Source: Adineta steineri
Lineage: Eukaryota > Rotifera > Eurotatoria > Adinetida > Adinetidae
DNA: 64,000 bases
Assembly (NCBI GenBank): GCA_905250115.1
Contig: CAJNOI010000061.1
Location: 248,001 to 312,000, forward strand
Reading direction: 5' to 3'
This document shows, piece by piece, positions 1 to 10,189 of this stretch (within the stretch, counting starts at the first letter, position 1; each line of letters begins with the position of its first letter). The notes below the pieces were generated by a model, which was not told the DNA's origin, made no database searches, and saw only the letters and a list, made by a program, of their open reading frames with translations. Both the position numbers and the translations under genes were made by a program.

Positions 1-433
1 ACCTGGACTATAATCATTTTATTATAATTGTCATTCACAGTTCTTATTATTACTGTGTGCAATCAATATTAATGATGACTACATACGCCCGTTTTCTACA
101 ATATTTATACAAATATTACTTCTCAGTCGCCAGATGGCACCCCTGTTTATTTTACCAATGAAATAAACCTAAATTGAAAAAAAACTTATGAAATTAATCG
201 ATATCTATATAGATCAAAAAAATCGTTCTTCATACTAGACATTGAAAATAATTTAAACACATCTATTGTTTTGCTAATTCTGCTTTAGACGATATACTAT
301 TTTTGAATGACACTTCTACACTATGTGATAAATTTATTAAGAAAATGAAATAAAATATAAACTTATGTAGATCAACTATAGGTATCATAAAAAGAATAAG
401 TTGACAAGAAAAAAACAGTTTTATGCAATTATA

Positions 434-1374
434 TTACACATTGTCTGCAACATTAGTCAGAAGTTCAAAGCAAGATGTATTTCCATGAGACTGTGCTACT
501 TTAGCTGGTGTTTGATCTTTTTTATTTTTCTCTTTTCGTAAATCCATTTTCATTTGATCCTTTAGGATTGGCAAAACTTGTTTAATTGTTTCTGCACCTT
601 TATCTTCAGCTAACTTTCCAAGTATATGTAACATATTATTACCATTCTCATCTTTTTGCTCAGCAAGATCACATCGTTTTCTTAAAATAATCTCAATCAA
701 TCTCCATTCATTACATTTACTTGCAATTAGTAATACACTTTCACCATTTTTATTTACTTTTTCAAGTAATCCAATCGATGGATTTGCACTAATAGTTTGT
801 TTAATTACTGATAATGCTAATTCAGCATGACCATTTTCAATAGCATCATTTAATGGAGATTCATTTTCATCGCATTTTGATAGTAAAATTCGTGTTCGAC
901 GAAATAATTGAGAAGGATCATTTGTACGAATAAATATTTGTAATGCATCTTTTAGTTGGTCAAGATATTTTTGCAATTTTTCCAGTTTTGAATCATTGTC
1001 TAAACAAAAAGAGAGAAACAACAATGGAACTGAAGAAATGTCACAAATCTAATATACTATTTGATGATATTTGAGAATGAGTNNNNNNNNNNNNNNNNNN
1101 NNNNNNNNNNNNNNNNNNNNNNNNNNNNNNNNNNNNNNNNNNNNNNNNNNNNNNNNNNNNNNNNNNNNNNNNNNNNNNNNNNTATGATATGACCAAAATA
1201 CTTCTACAATTATATTACTTCAATACATAATAACATTAATTCACCTTCATCTTTATATATACATATACTTTTTCTCTTATTCTTTTTATTTGCCATTTTA
1301 CTTGCATTCAAATGACGTTTTGAATAGTATTGACGTATATTCATGTTTTCTTTTTGATTTATTGAAAAAGACAT
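434..1374 (-). CDS. Ankyrin-repeat protein, C-terminal part, interrupted by the assembly gap
   Basis: The secure part is a 3' exon from about 999 down to the stop at 434-436. It is preceded by a good acceptor (TTTTTGTTTAG) and encodes about 188 residues. Residues such as NGESVLLIAS, NEWRLIEIIL, DENGNNMLHI and KDQTPAKVAQSHGN are ankyrin-type helices and loops, giving three or four degenerate repeats, followed by a short tail. A second likely exon lies at about 1374-1219: it opens with ATG, is very basic (NKKNKRKS) and ends before a GTAATA donor. It could be an upstream exon of the same gene, but the 100-N gap lies between them, so the link is inference. Ankyrin repeats bind protein partners. 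The pattern is loosely like IkB/NF-kB C-terminal repeats, but no death domain or REL segment is visible, so no name is given. Confidence 0.5.
1083..1182. other. Assembly gap of 100 N
   Basis: Exactly 100 N bases, a conventional placeholder for a gap of unknown size. It falls inside the likely intron of the ankyrin-repeat gene, so exons of that gene may be missing. Confidence 0.99.
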
Positions 1375-1689
1375 CAATATGAACTAGATCGATTATAAGA
1401 GAAAAGAAGGTTTATGAAGATTGCAGTATTGATTTAACAATATTTAATAGAAGTGAATGAGAAATGATTTGCGTCAACATAAGATTAGTCTATACTTTAC
1501 ATAAATATGTGCGTCATTGAGAGAGCACATATTATGGGTTTTTTTTGTTTTCTGCTGCTGTTGTTATATGAGAGAGTAAAAACAAGATTCAACGAAGTAA
1601 ATCTTCTTGAAGTAATGAAAAGATTTGTGATGGTGAAGATGGAGATAGATTAAGAGGTATAATATCTATCTTTTTTAAGTTAAATAGGT

Positions 1690-2462
1690 GTTATATTGGT
1701 ATCAGAATTACGAATAACTTTTATTTTTTTTGATGGATCACACCATACTTTTTCCAGCATAGTAAAGAAAAAATCTCGTATATGATTCGATAATATTTTG
1801 ATGTTTCAGCTAATGTTAAAAGTATATCGGGTAATTGTGCTATTGAACGAAAGAATCAGCTTATATGTTGTAACTTGACAATATTTATTAAAAAAAGTAA
1901 TATAGAATCAATTAGAATTGTTTCATCATTATGCCATTGTACCATAATACGACTATAATATGGTTTATATTCAATTATACGAATTAGAGCTTGTATATAA
2001 TCACACAATATTTTTTCGGTTGAGAAAAAGATCTTTACATTTTGTTTCTCTCTCTGAATCCCACCAACGAGATGAGCTATACAAGCAAGTAATTCTTTAT
2101 TCCATAATTGAATAGTGAAACTTTGAATTTGTATTATTTGCAAATAATCATGACCAATATGTTGAAGAACTTGTCCTAAGACATGCACTTACAGAAAGTG
2201 TACATGTTTTAGTATCAAAAGAAATAGTTTCTTGTTCAAAAATGATTTTTTTATTAAATAATGCAAATGTTTGAAAGAAATCTAAATAACATGAATGATT
2301 AAATCAATCACGAGAATTTTGATTAAGTATTTGCCATATTTTGTGTTCTAAAATAATTAATGGTCGATCCATTTTATGTTTGAATAGTAATGTCATTTGC
2401 TGAAGAATATCATTCGATAAAGGAGATGTATTAATTGTATTAATAAGTTCCTGAAAATTCAT
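1690..2462 (-). pseudogene. Broken gene for an unrecognised helical protein
   Basis: Reading leftward from an ATG at 2462, a protein-like frame starts MNFQELINTI and runs through LIILEHKIWQIL to an in-frame TGA at 2304-2306. The same frame then continues with good coding character (YLDFFQTFALFNKK) to about 2200. The reading shifts by one base into a second long frame (about 2188-1856, with LLACIAHLVGGI and SILLFLINIVKL), and after a stop it shifts again into a third segment (LPDILLTLAETSKYY). The composition is that of an alpha-helical, HEAT/ARM-like protein, but I do not recognise the family. One nonsense codon plus two apparent frameshifts argue for a dead gene. Unrecognised introns could explain the shifts but not the TGA. 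Confidence 0.5.
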
Positions 2463-3065
2463 TTCTTTTATTATTTAGTGTTATAAAAATATGAATAGAT
2501 ACTTTTTATTCGTTCTACAGGATGCGCACGAACGAATAGTACAGATTTGTGTACACATTCTTATTTACCTATAAATATTCTAAACACATACGCCAAAGTT
2601 GCAATTATTTTTTCATATAGTAAGTAAGTATTTATTACATTACATACATCGTTATTTTGTTTTTTTACACAATGAATCATAATTATTTATTACTTCGGCA
2701 TTATACAAAAGTTCATTTTAATATGTATGCTAATAGTTTCTGGTTTAACACAAAGAAGCGTTCTATTTTTAGAAAATTAACAAACTATAATCGATTGATA
2801 TAAATTTTCTTTTCAAAATATTAATTAATAAAATGTGGTTATATGTTCTATTGTTTACATACAGATATAAGCAATAAAAAAGTGAATATCATTACAATTC
2901 ACTCATCTCCTCTCTACAGACGTGATAGATATCCTAGCAACAGTTCGTCACAAACCTGACAGACAGTATCAGTTAACATTAATTAATGACTAATAATTAT
3001 TGATAATTAATTAACACTAACTATTAGCAATTGATTGATGAGAGATAGAAAAGGAAAACAGATAC
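2463..3065. other. Intergenic, no gene seen
   Basis: AT-rich sequence without a supported gene. It includes a palindromic run of TTAATTAAT-type motifs at about 2975-3040. It also holds one copy (about 2905-2955) of a 45-base motif that recurs in the same orientation at about 3697-3749. Confidence 0.5.
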
Positions 3066-3295
3066 TAACGTTTTTCTAATGTTTCTGTTATCCCTGAACA
3101 ATCGGCTTCAAGTTCCATTTTAAATTTATTTAAATTATTCTTAAATTTTTATGATACCGTTCAACAACATCATGAAAATCATTAACTAAATTAATTTTAG
3201 CTGTTGTAGCTTTTATTAATTATTGATGTCATTCAACGAGTTTATCATATTTTACTTGTTTTTGTCATGGTGCAGCATATTCTTCTTGAGGACGG
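3066..3295 (-). pseudogene. Short gene fragment with three in-frame stops
   Basis: On the minus strand about 40 codons read as clear protein (QEEYAAP, KQVKYDKLVE, KATTAKINLVNDFHDVVERYH) but are interrupted by two TGA codons and one TAA. The TGA codons sit where tryptophan would be natural and the TAA where glutamine would be (TGG to TGA, CAA to TAA, both G:C to A:T changes). A second possible exon follows (MELEADCSGITETLEK). I do not recognise the family. It is best read as a relic that has been neutral for some time. Confidence 0.4.
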
Positions 3296-3348
3296 GTCTG
3301 GGTGTGAGTATCTCTTCTCTTACATTCAACCTCAACCACACCCTTCCT
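3294..3348. repeat. Small foldback repeat with telomere-like ends, copy 1
   Basis: Contains GGGTGTGAG, then a TATCTCTTCTC core, then CCACACCC, so the two ends are inverted. It matches the longer copy at 11311-11383 in both ends and core. The GGTGTG/CACACC units are permutations of the bdelloid telomere unit TGTGGG. Confidence 0.5.
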
Positions 3349-3849
3349 AAGTACTCATTTTTATATAAATCCTTGCAATGATAAAATGGTTTAAAAAAAG
3401 TCACAGCTATTTTTAAGTACTAAAAACTATTTATGAAATAGAACAGCTTGTGATATAATGTGTAAATAAAGCATTTTCCCTGATATCCACTATTATATAT
3501 ACCATCCGAATTTATTAATCTATAAGATTTTAGAAAGCTTTTTTATAATTATGCTATTATATCTTCCTGAATAACAAGATTTTTCTACAATCTGATACTA
3601 TAATTTGATGTATAGTATCTAAAATAACAGTTATTACCTAATGGTTTTATTTGAAAAGAGTATTGAGGGACATGGAGTAGAACTTTGCGTCCATCAATCC
3701 CTGTCTTCTCTACCGACGTGATATATATCTTAGTAATTATTCGTCACTGGCATTTTTTGATTAATTAATAAATTTAATTGAATGTGAAAGAATATTATAA
3801 TAAACATAACGTATGTTATTCATTCTGTCGGTAAAATAAAATAATAAAG
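3349..3849. other. Intergenic, no gene seen
   Basis: AT-rich stretch between the 3.2 kb fragment and the LicD-like relic. The only feature seen is the second copy (about 3697-3749) of the dispersed 45-base motif also found at about 2905. Confidence 0.5.
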
Positions 3850-4878
3850 TTATAACGTAAAAACAACTGTATGAATAATAGTATTATTAATTTTTAAAAT
3901 TTCAATCCATCTCTTTTTCTTATTTGGTTCAACAAATGGATAAATATCTTTTAGACGATTGCATTCAACTGTTACTACTTTTTGTCCAGTTTCATTTCTA
4001 TGATTCCACTGATGAGTTTTACATTTATCAAAAGGATCAAACTCAATTAAACGTTTAGGTTCTCTTGGTGCTGGTATCCATAAGTATCCAAGTGGTCTTA
4101 AAGTTAATGGAAAAATATATCTTGTTCGAAATGATTTATTTAAATCCAATAAACGCCATAAATGAGTTTGATTTTGTTCATAAAAGAAAATATCGACAAA
4201 AGGAAAATGCCATTTCTTTTTTCCAGCAATTTGAGTAATATTATAATATAGTTTATCATATTCCTTTTTTGATCCACCATTATTTAAAGCAAATCCAATT
4301 AATTTTTTATTTATTTTTTTAAATTCATTATTTAAAATTTTTCGTTTGTCATTGGGTACCATAATATCAACATCATCATCCCAAGGTATAATATCGTGAT
4401 GTCTTATAGAACCTAATAATGTTCCTGCAAACATAAAATACGTAATTTTATGATGACGACATATTCGATCAATTATCTTTAATAAATGCATTACTAATGT
4501 ATGTTCACATTGAGTTAGCGCACGAGGAATAATAGATGATGATTTCCAATATGAATAACGATAGTAAGGAAAACGAAAAGTTTTTGTATCATTAAATGCA
4601 GGTGGAAAAATGACGGGTGATTGAGGATAATATCATTCACTATCAATACGTTGCGCCAAGTCTAAACATAATAAAGAAGTATCATCGACAGCAGTCTTTT
4701 CATCTTCTATATCTGATAAATCATTCGAGGAAATTATCGATTTAATTGGCTGTGTTGATGTTGGACATAAGGGACATTTTCCATGTCGAACAAATAGATG
4801 GTTCATCAATATAATAGTTGGTACAATAACAAATAAAATTAAGATAATTTTGAGTAGACTCTGTAACCAATAATACAT
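3850..4878 (-). pseudogene. LicD/fukutin-type phosphotransferase with an in-frame stop
   Basis: The frame begins at 4878 with a membrane anchor (LLKIILILFVIVPTIIL, residues about 8-24), typical of a type II Golgi or ER protein. A short lumenal stem follows, then the LicD nucleotidyltransferase domain. The domain shows FAGTLLGSIRHHDIIPWDDDVDI, whose acidic DDDVD is the metal-binding signature of LicD, fukutin and FKRP enzymes that transfer sugar- or choline-phosphate groups. Stem and domain are in the same frame but separated by a TGA at 4633-4635, between AQRIDSE and YYPQSPVIFPP, where TGG is a plausible ancestral codon. Without readthrough the domain would lose its anchor. The C-terminal half (RLKDIYPFVEP) looks intact and ends at 3850. 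Call: a recently broken gene. A sequencing error in that one codon is the alternative. Confidence 0.65.
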
Positions 4879-5319
4879 GATTTTTTGATTTTCTTCACAA
4901 TATTGACTCCTTCTTAAACACTCAACGATATTAGTAGTACGTAAGAAAATGAAATAGAATCAGTATTTTTTATGGCAAGAGATATATCATGTCATAACAC
5001 AGTATGTGATAGATGCTATTATCATTAATATTTTATTGGTTGTATTCATTTGATTTTTTTTCTATTGTTTTTTTTTGTATAATAAAAAATGAAGATAACA
5101 TATAGAAAATGTGATTAGGCATCTTAGTTTTATACTTTTTATTACCTTTAGAATTAAAGTTGAATAATCTAACTTGTTACATTATCGATTTTGAATGAAA
5201 AGAAAGGTTAATAATGCTACGTACTAAAGTAAATCCAAGTAATCTCGTGTGAATTTCAAAGAAAGACAAATTGTTCGTATTTATAGAAACTAATAAAATA
5301 TAGTTTTTTTTCTATAAAG

Positions 5320-6075
5320 GTGCTGATATAATTATGCAGTTAGATGATGTTGTATCAAGTACACTAACCGATCCAATAGTTGAAGAAGATGTGTGGAGAT
5401 TTGTAATTGAGAATATTTTTGCTATGTATTATTTAATAAATAAGATCGTTAAGATGACTTGATCGATGTATAGCAGCACATTCTCGTCCAGATAAACAAA
5501 GTGCTGAAGGTAAACTCTTTTTTTTATTCAATTCTTAAATTTATTTCTATAGAAATAATCAAACGTAATAGTCCCGGTTATGCAGTTGGTGGTGAAGATA
5601 AAGATCATTTTTGGCGTATGGTTACTCTTTCAATAGAATATTTAATGGGTGTTGGGTTTGTTGTTGATTGAATTGCACAAATTAATTTTATTATTGATTA
5701 TTTTAAAAAAGAATTCATAGTTTTGCAATTGATGTTGTTACATGTTCAGCACTTGATTTTGATATTTCAATATAAAAAAGATCAACGTTTAATTGATGAT
5801 AGTTATACACGATCATATCTTAATACAATTGTTACAGAAGAAACAACTGCATGTCATTTACTTACAATTCATAATATTGCATATCAGGTTGAGAAAAATT
5901 GTTTTGAGAAAATATTATTTTTACTCTTTTTTTTTGTTAATTTAAATTTAGATGAGATTAATGTCTCGAATTCGACAAGCAATAAATGAATAACGTTTCC
6001 AGAATTTATAAAATACTTTATTTCAATTTATTATCAAAAGGACTGAGCTGTAGGACATAATAACTTATTAGTTCG
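5320..6075 (+). pseudogene. QTRT1: QTRT1 (queuine tRNA-ribosyltransferase catalytic subunit) relic
   Basis: Segments match the family in order: GADIIMQLDDVVSSTLT, then [17 protein letters not shown], then SPGYAVGG with DHFWRM, then YLMGVG joined across a 68-base intron to FAIDVVTCSALDFD, then YTRSYLNTIVTEETTACHL with HNIAYQ, then MRLMSRIRQAINE and RFPEFIKYF. The enzyme swaps guanine for queuine at the wobble base of certain tRNAs. This copy is dead. The whole N-terminal third is absent. A frameshift precedes LDRC and a TGA (5455-5457) replaces the Trp of the family's IRWLDRC motif. About 20 residues around the FAIIQGG motif are missing, the cysteine-rich zinc-binding segment is deleted, and further stops occur at 5991-5993 and 6044-6046. 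Confidence 0.85.
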
Positions 6076-6324
6076 AATGGATTTTACAATAAGACATTTA
6101 TCTAAATAAATCTAGATAAAAATAAATCATGAAGAAAGAAATTTTTTACCTGTAAGCATTTTTATATTTACAAAAGTAATATTCGAGTTTGATCGTTACA
6201 CCGATAAAAACGTGTATATAATATAAATCAGTCACACATTCAACTTTTCATTAATGAAAAATATTTGATTTTCTTCCGTTTTTACTATTTATTATACATT
6301 ATTTTGAATAGAATTGAATCATTA

Positions 6325-7748
6325 ATGGGAACGAAAATATCAAGACAACATCATCGAACAGCTCTTACACGTGATAATATTCCCCGTATTGCTAATCAAG
6401 AGATTCAAAATTTTAATGAGATTTTTTCTTCAACAGCTGTTGAAGTACCTTTAGAGGAAGAAAAATCACATAATCATTTAGCAACAAAAAAATATCGTTA
6501 TGATCCAAATATTCAAAAAGAAGCACTTAATATAAGAAAAAGTCAATCAACTGGAGATTTATCTAGTGCAACGCTTGTTTTTACAGATCAACAATTATTA
6601 AATAATCACAAAAAACAAACACATAGAAATAAAGCATCATCATCGCAAAATTCAAGCAGGGTTCACTCAGATTCGACAACAAATTTCGATCATATATCTT
6701 CTTCAAAATTGAAAAGAAAGAAAATTCCATATAATTCTCAACTTGATTTTATTGATTCAAAAGATTTAAAAGTAAGTAATTTACAGATCAAAATTCCGAA
6801 CTTTGTTAACCTCATATTGACAGTTACTAAATCGATAGAAAGGAAATGATTTTAATTTTCTCTATAGTATGTTCGTGAAATTGGTAAGGGTACTTTTGGT
6901 ACTGTGCATCGTGCTTTATACAAAGGCACTTATGATGTTGCATTAAAAACATTAAATATTCAAGATGAAAATCCTAATAGAAGTTCTATATATGATGATG
7001 ATGATGAATATATGTACGTAATACGTCAACAAGCAAGTGTAATGATACGCTTAAGACATACAAATCTTTGACGTATAATTGGTGTAACATTTTTTGAAAG
7101 CCAACAATCAAGTTGGATAACAGATTTTATGAGAAATGGTTCATTATTAGATTATTTTGAAAAAACATCGAGACATATTTTTAAAATCAAATTCATATTA
7201 TGTATCAAAGCAATTAAATTATTTTGGAAGACAAATATATGAAGCAATGTTATATTTAGAAGAACGACATATTATCCATCAAAATTTAGCAACAAGAAAT
7301 TGTTTGATTGACGAAGATGATACACTTAAAGTTGCTGATGTTGGTGTACCTTAGTAAACTATTTTCTTATAAATATATCAAATTAAAATGAAATATTTTA
7401 GTTTAACTGGAATTGATTCTTTCGTTCAGATGTTTGGAGTTATGTAAGAAGAATTTTATTCAAAATTAATATCATTTGATATTTTATATATAATAGGGTA
7501 TAACTCTTTGGGAAATTTATTCGTTAGGTGAACGACCATTTGGTAATATGACTAATGATGCTTTACCAATTGTTTTAGAAAATCCATCGGAAATTCTTAG
7601 TCGATATCTTCCAAAACCACGTCATTGTGGTTCAGATGAAACATATACACATATTATTCTTCCTTGTTTAACAAATAGCGTTACAATGCGACCATGTTTT
7701 CGTGATTTAAAACAACGTATTTTAGATATTCTTGTGAACGAAATATAA
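6325..7748 (+). pseudogene. Myristoylated-type tyrosine kinase, inactivated
   Basis: Exon 1 (6325 to about 6774) starts MGTKISR, an MGxxxS myristoylation signal, followed by a Ser/Asn-rich unique region. The next exon opens the kinase domain: GKGTFGTV glycine loop, VALKTL lysine, then RLRHTNL. It hits a TGA at 7069-7071 before RIIGVTF. A frameshift near 7160 leads to a segment with HQNLATRN where active kinases have HRDLAARN, and DVG where they have DFG. The activation loop and the APE motif are missing. The C-lobe resumes with FRSDVWSYG, an intron, then ITLWEIYSLGERPFGNM and the end at 7748. The C-lobe wording is that of a Src/Abl-like cytoplasmic tyrosine kinase. Loss of the catalytic Asp, a nonsense codon and a frameshift make this a pseudogene. 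Some substitutions could predate the frame damage. Confidence 0.75.
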
Positions 7749-8639
7749 TCGAATTTAATATTGGATGTATATCTTTAATCGAACATGTAAACAGTATGTC
7801 ATGTTCTATAGATTAAATCTACATACATCTTATTGTTAAGTAATTTCCAAAGAGAAGGAAAAGTTTTTTTTTCATCCTAGTTACTGAATGAAAGAATTTA
7901 TACAAATAATAGTTGTGATGTATATTATTTTGTCTATACATATAAATATGATTAACGAATATATTAAACCTCACTGCAAATAACTAATAAAATTTGTGTA
8001 TCTTCTATTTTTAAGCAATAATAAGTATAGTATTCTTATAAAAGCTTTAGATTGTTTTATAATTAAGAAAAAGTTCTTCATTATGATAATGATTGAAACA
8101 AAAGTCGAATAATCATTTTTGATACAAATCGGTTACAATTCAGTATACTAAGCACATGTGCATCAAACTAACAACAATTGTTTTGTTTATTTTCCACGTG
8201 TTACTAAGTTCAATCTAGCTATGTATAAGAGACGAGTTTGATTTTTTCATATTATGATTGTTATTGTATAGTTGAATTTTAGCAGTAATTTTAAATCCTT
8301 CTTCTGTATTGATGTTATATTTTCTCTCAATACTTATTTATATGTACTCCATTTCTGTGTTCTAAAAATGAAAATTTTTCACTTTACTTTGTATAACACA
8401 AATATTGACGTTATTTAGCATATTTATTTTTTATTAATAATTATATATTTACATCAAGTAGATAGAGTACAATTGTCCTAAGCACAATATAACTCTATGA
8501 TTCATTTCACTAGACAAATGTCTAATATTTATGTAGGATTGTTGAATTTCAAGATCAATGACAACAGACTATCAAACATATAGAATACTGTCATACACGA
8601 TCAGTGCTTTATTTGTATTTCTCATTTTATTTTACAAAA
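7749..8639. other. Intergenic, no gene seen
   Basis: AT-rich spacer between the kinase relic and the left palindrome arm. No supported coding segment, RNA gene or repeat was recognised. Confidence 0.5.
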
Positions 8640-8699
8640 AAATACAAAGAAAAAACAGAAAAGAATTTACAAAATATTCATTTCAGGTATTCAGCTTTT

Positions 8700-8939
8700 C
8701 TAATTAATATAATGTTGATGAATAGAAGCTGGAATACCAGTTATTGGTTGATAATAATTATTACCTATTGGAGTAAAATCAACTTCACGTTCAACATTAA
8801 CACGTCCTGTATATGGATTTCGATACAATTCAACATCTTGTGTATAGATTCCATAACCATAATTACCATAAGTTATAGTTCGATAATCTGTATTCCAAGT
8901 ATTCATTGGACTAATAGCGGCAATTGGTTGAGCAAACAT
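8700..8939 (-). CDS. 79-residue Tyr/Asn-rich protein, palindrome copy A
   Basis: A complete single-exon frame from ATG at 8939 to TAG at 8700. The protein begins MFAQPIAAISPMNTW and is rich in Tyr, Asn, Ile and Gly. It has no cysteine, no signal peptide and no membrane segment, and ends QHYIN. I do not recognise a family. Copy B (9950-10189) differs at three residues (Ala8/Thr, Thr33/Ser, Ile58/Leu). By hand count there are about 12 base differences, nine of them silent, so the protein looks to be under purifying selection. The upstream side holds a TATA-like element (9013-9021) and TGACG sites (about 9070-9090), both conserved in copy B. It may be a small structural or stress-induced protein, but nothing here proves that. 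Confidence 0.8.
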   Translation of the reverse strand: MFAQPIAAISPMNTWNTDYRTITYGNYGYGIYTQDVELYRNPYTGRVNVEREVDFTPIGNNYYQPITGIPASIHQHYIN

Positions 8940-9012
8940 TTTAATAATAATAGTAAAGTATAATAAATTTATATTGGTATATGAATGTATGAAAATGAGA
9001 AAGAAACTTGTG

Positions 9013-9021
9013 AGTATTTAT
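9013..9021 (-). promoter_or_regulatory. TATA-like box of palindrome copy A
   Basis: Reads TATAAATAC on the minus strand, about 75-80 bases upstream of the ATG at 8939. It is conserved in the opposite arm at 9869-9877, with matching sequence on both sides. Confidence 0.5.
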
Positions 9022-9165
9022 ACTATATGATAATACACACCTGTATAATGATAATAATATAAATAAGAGCGTCATCACTGTACGTCATCAATGATGTCAT
9101 AGCTATGTTGTTAAGTGTGATTGAGTCGATAAAGAGTATTCGTGAATATACTCTAAAACTGTATT

Positions 9166-9716
9166 ATTTTTGTTTTGAAAGTGAAACGAAACAAAAATTT
9201 GTTTTTATGTTCAAAGATGGTTTACGATTTTCCATAAAATTATTTACGTAAATAAGAGAAATTCTCAGTTAAGTGTAAGACTATCGAGCATCTTAAATAT
9301 CGGCTCCGAAATATATAATAGAATCAATCTTTTAATATTTAATAAATGATCAAATTTGTGATACAAATATTTAATTTTAACTTTATGAAATTACTTTCAT
9401 TCTACGAATAATAAACAATAGAATTACGGCTGAATATTTTCAAATGAAATTATACAAGATGCTATTCCACAATTTCATGAGCAAGATTCACTTTAAATGA
9501 ATTCAAAAATAAAAATTAATCATGAAAGACTTAATTGTACAAAACAAAATCTTAGAAATCCTTCCAAGTGTGTTGAAACTATTTTTCTAAGAAAGTCGAA
9601 ACACTTTGAAGATATTAATCGTTAAATTCTAATCGATTTACAGTTGAAACAACATAAGAATTATCAAAACACATTATTAGAATAAATGTATTGAAAATAA
9701 AATAATTTTCAAGGAT
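9166..9716. other. Spacer of the inverted duplication
   Basis: About 550 bases between the two arms, AT-rich, with no supported gene. The two promoters face each other across it. Its outer parts show no clear match to one another. Confidence 0.5.
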
Positions 9717-9806
9717 ATTCACGAATATTCTTCATCGACTCAATCACACTTTAGAACATTTATTTTTATCATTGATGGGAGTACAACATAAATACGACAT
9801 CATTGA

Positions 9807-9877
9807 TGACGTATAGTGATGACGTTCTTATTTGTATTACCATTATACAGGTGCGTATTATCATATAGTATAAATAC
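9807..9877 (+). promoter_or_regulatory. Conserved promoter block of palindrome copy B
   Basis: Two TGACGT sites (9807 and 9820) of CRE/bZIP type lie about 50 bases upstream of TATAAATAC (9869-9877), which is about 75 bases before the ATG. The whole block is preserved in the other arm. Non-coding conservation alongside coding conservation suggests both promoters are functional. Confidence 0.5.
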
Positions 9878-9949
9878 TCACAAGTTTCTCTCTCATTTTC
9901 ATACATTCATACCAATATAAATTTATTATACTTTACTATTATTATTAAA

Positions 9950-10189
9950 ATGTTTGCTCAACCAATTGCTACTATTAGTCCAATGAATACTTGGAATACA
10001 GATTATCGAACTATAACTTATGGTAATTATGGTTATGGAATTTATTCACAAGATGTTGAACTTTATAGAAATCCATATACAGGACGTGTTAATGTTGAAC
10101 GTGAAGTTGATTTTACTCCACTAGGTAATAACTATTATCAACCTATCACTGGTATTCCAGCTTCGATTCATCAACATTATATTAATTAA
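9950..10189 (+). CDS. 79-residue Tyr/Asn-rich protein, palindrome copy B
   Basis: A complete frame from ATG to TAA. It is the divergently oriented twin of the gene at 8700-8939, with three amino-acid differences and otherwise the same sequence. It has no recognised domain, signal peptide or membrane segment. The central NVEREVDF stretch is charged and identical between copies. The two genes are the only coding content of the inverted repeat, so they were duplicated with their promoters. Whether they are alleles folded onto one chromosome or paralogues cannot be decided from the window. Confidence 0.8.
   Translation: MFAQPIATISPMNTWNTDYRTITYGNYGYGIYSQDVELYRNPYTGRVNVEREVDFTPLGNNYYQPITGIPASIHQHYIN

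Larger units (their letters stand above)
8640..9165. repeat. Left arm of an inverted duplication
   Basis: Matches the reverse complement of about 9717-10250 almost throughout: the 3' flank, the 79-codon gene and about 220 bases of its promoter side, out to the motif GAGTCGATAAAGAGTATTCG at about 9123. The match includes the TATA-like box and a pair of TGACG sites. The arms are separated by a non-matching spacer of about 550 bases. Confidence 0.85.

Noticed and set aside
5653..5720. In-frame TGA after MGVGFVVD in the QTRT1 relic
   Set aside because: A GT-AG intron fits exactly here and joins MGVG to FAIDVVTC, matching the family, so this TGA is intronic and not a nonsense mutation.
1690..7071. 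Reassignment of TGA to tryptophan, or widespread readthrough
   Set aside because: Intact genes in the window use TGG freely and TGA as a genuine stop (36832-36834, 38602-38604, 39875-39877). The TGA-bearing frames also have frameshifts, TAA stops and deletions, so decay is simpler.
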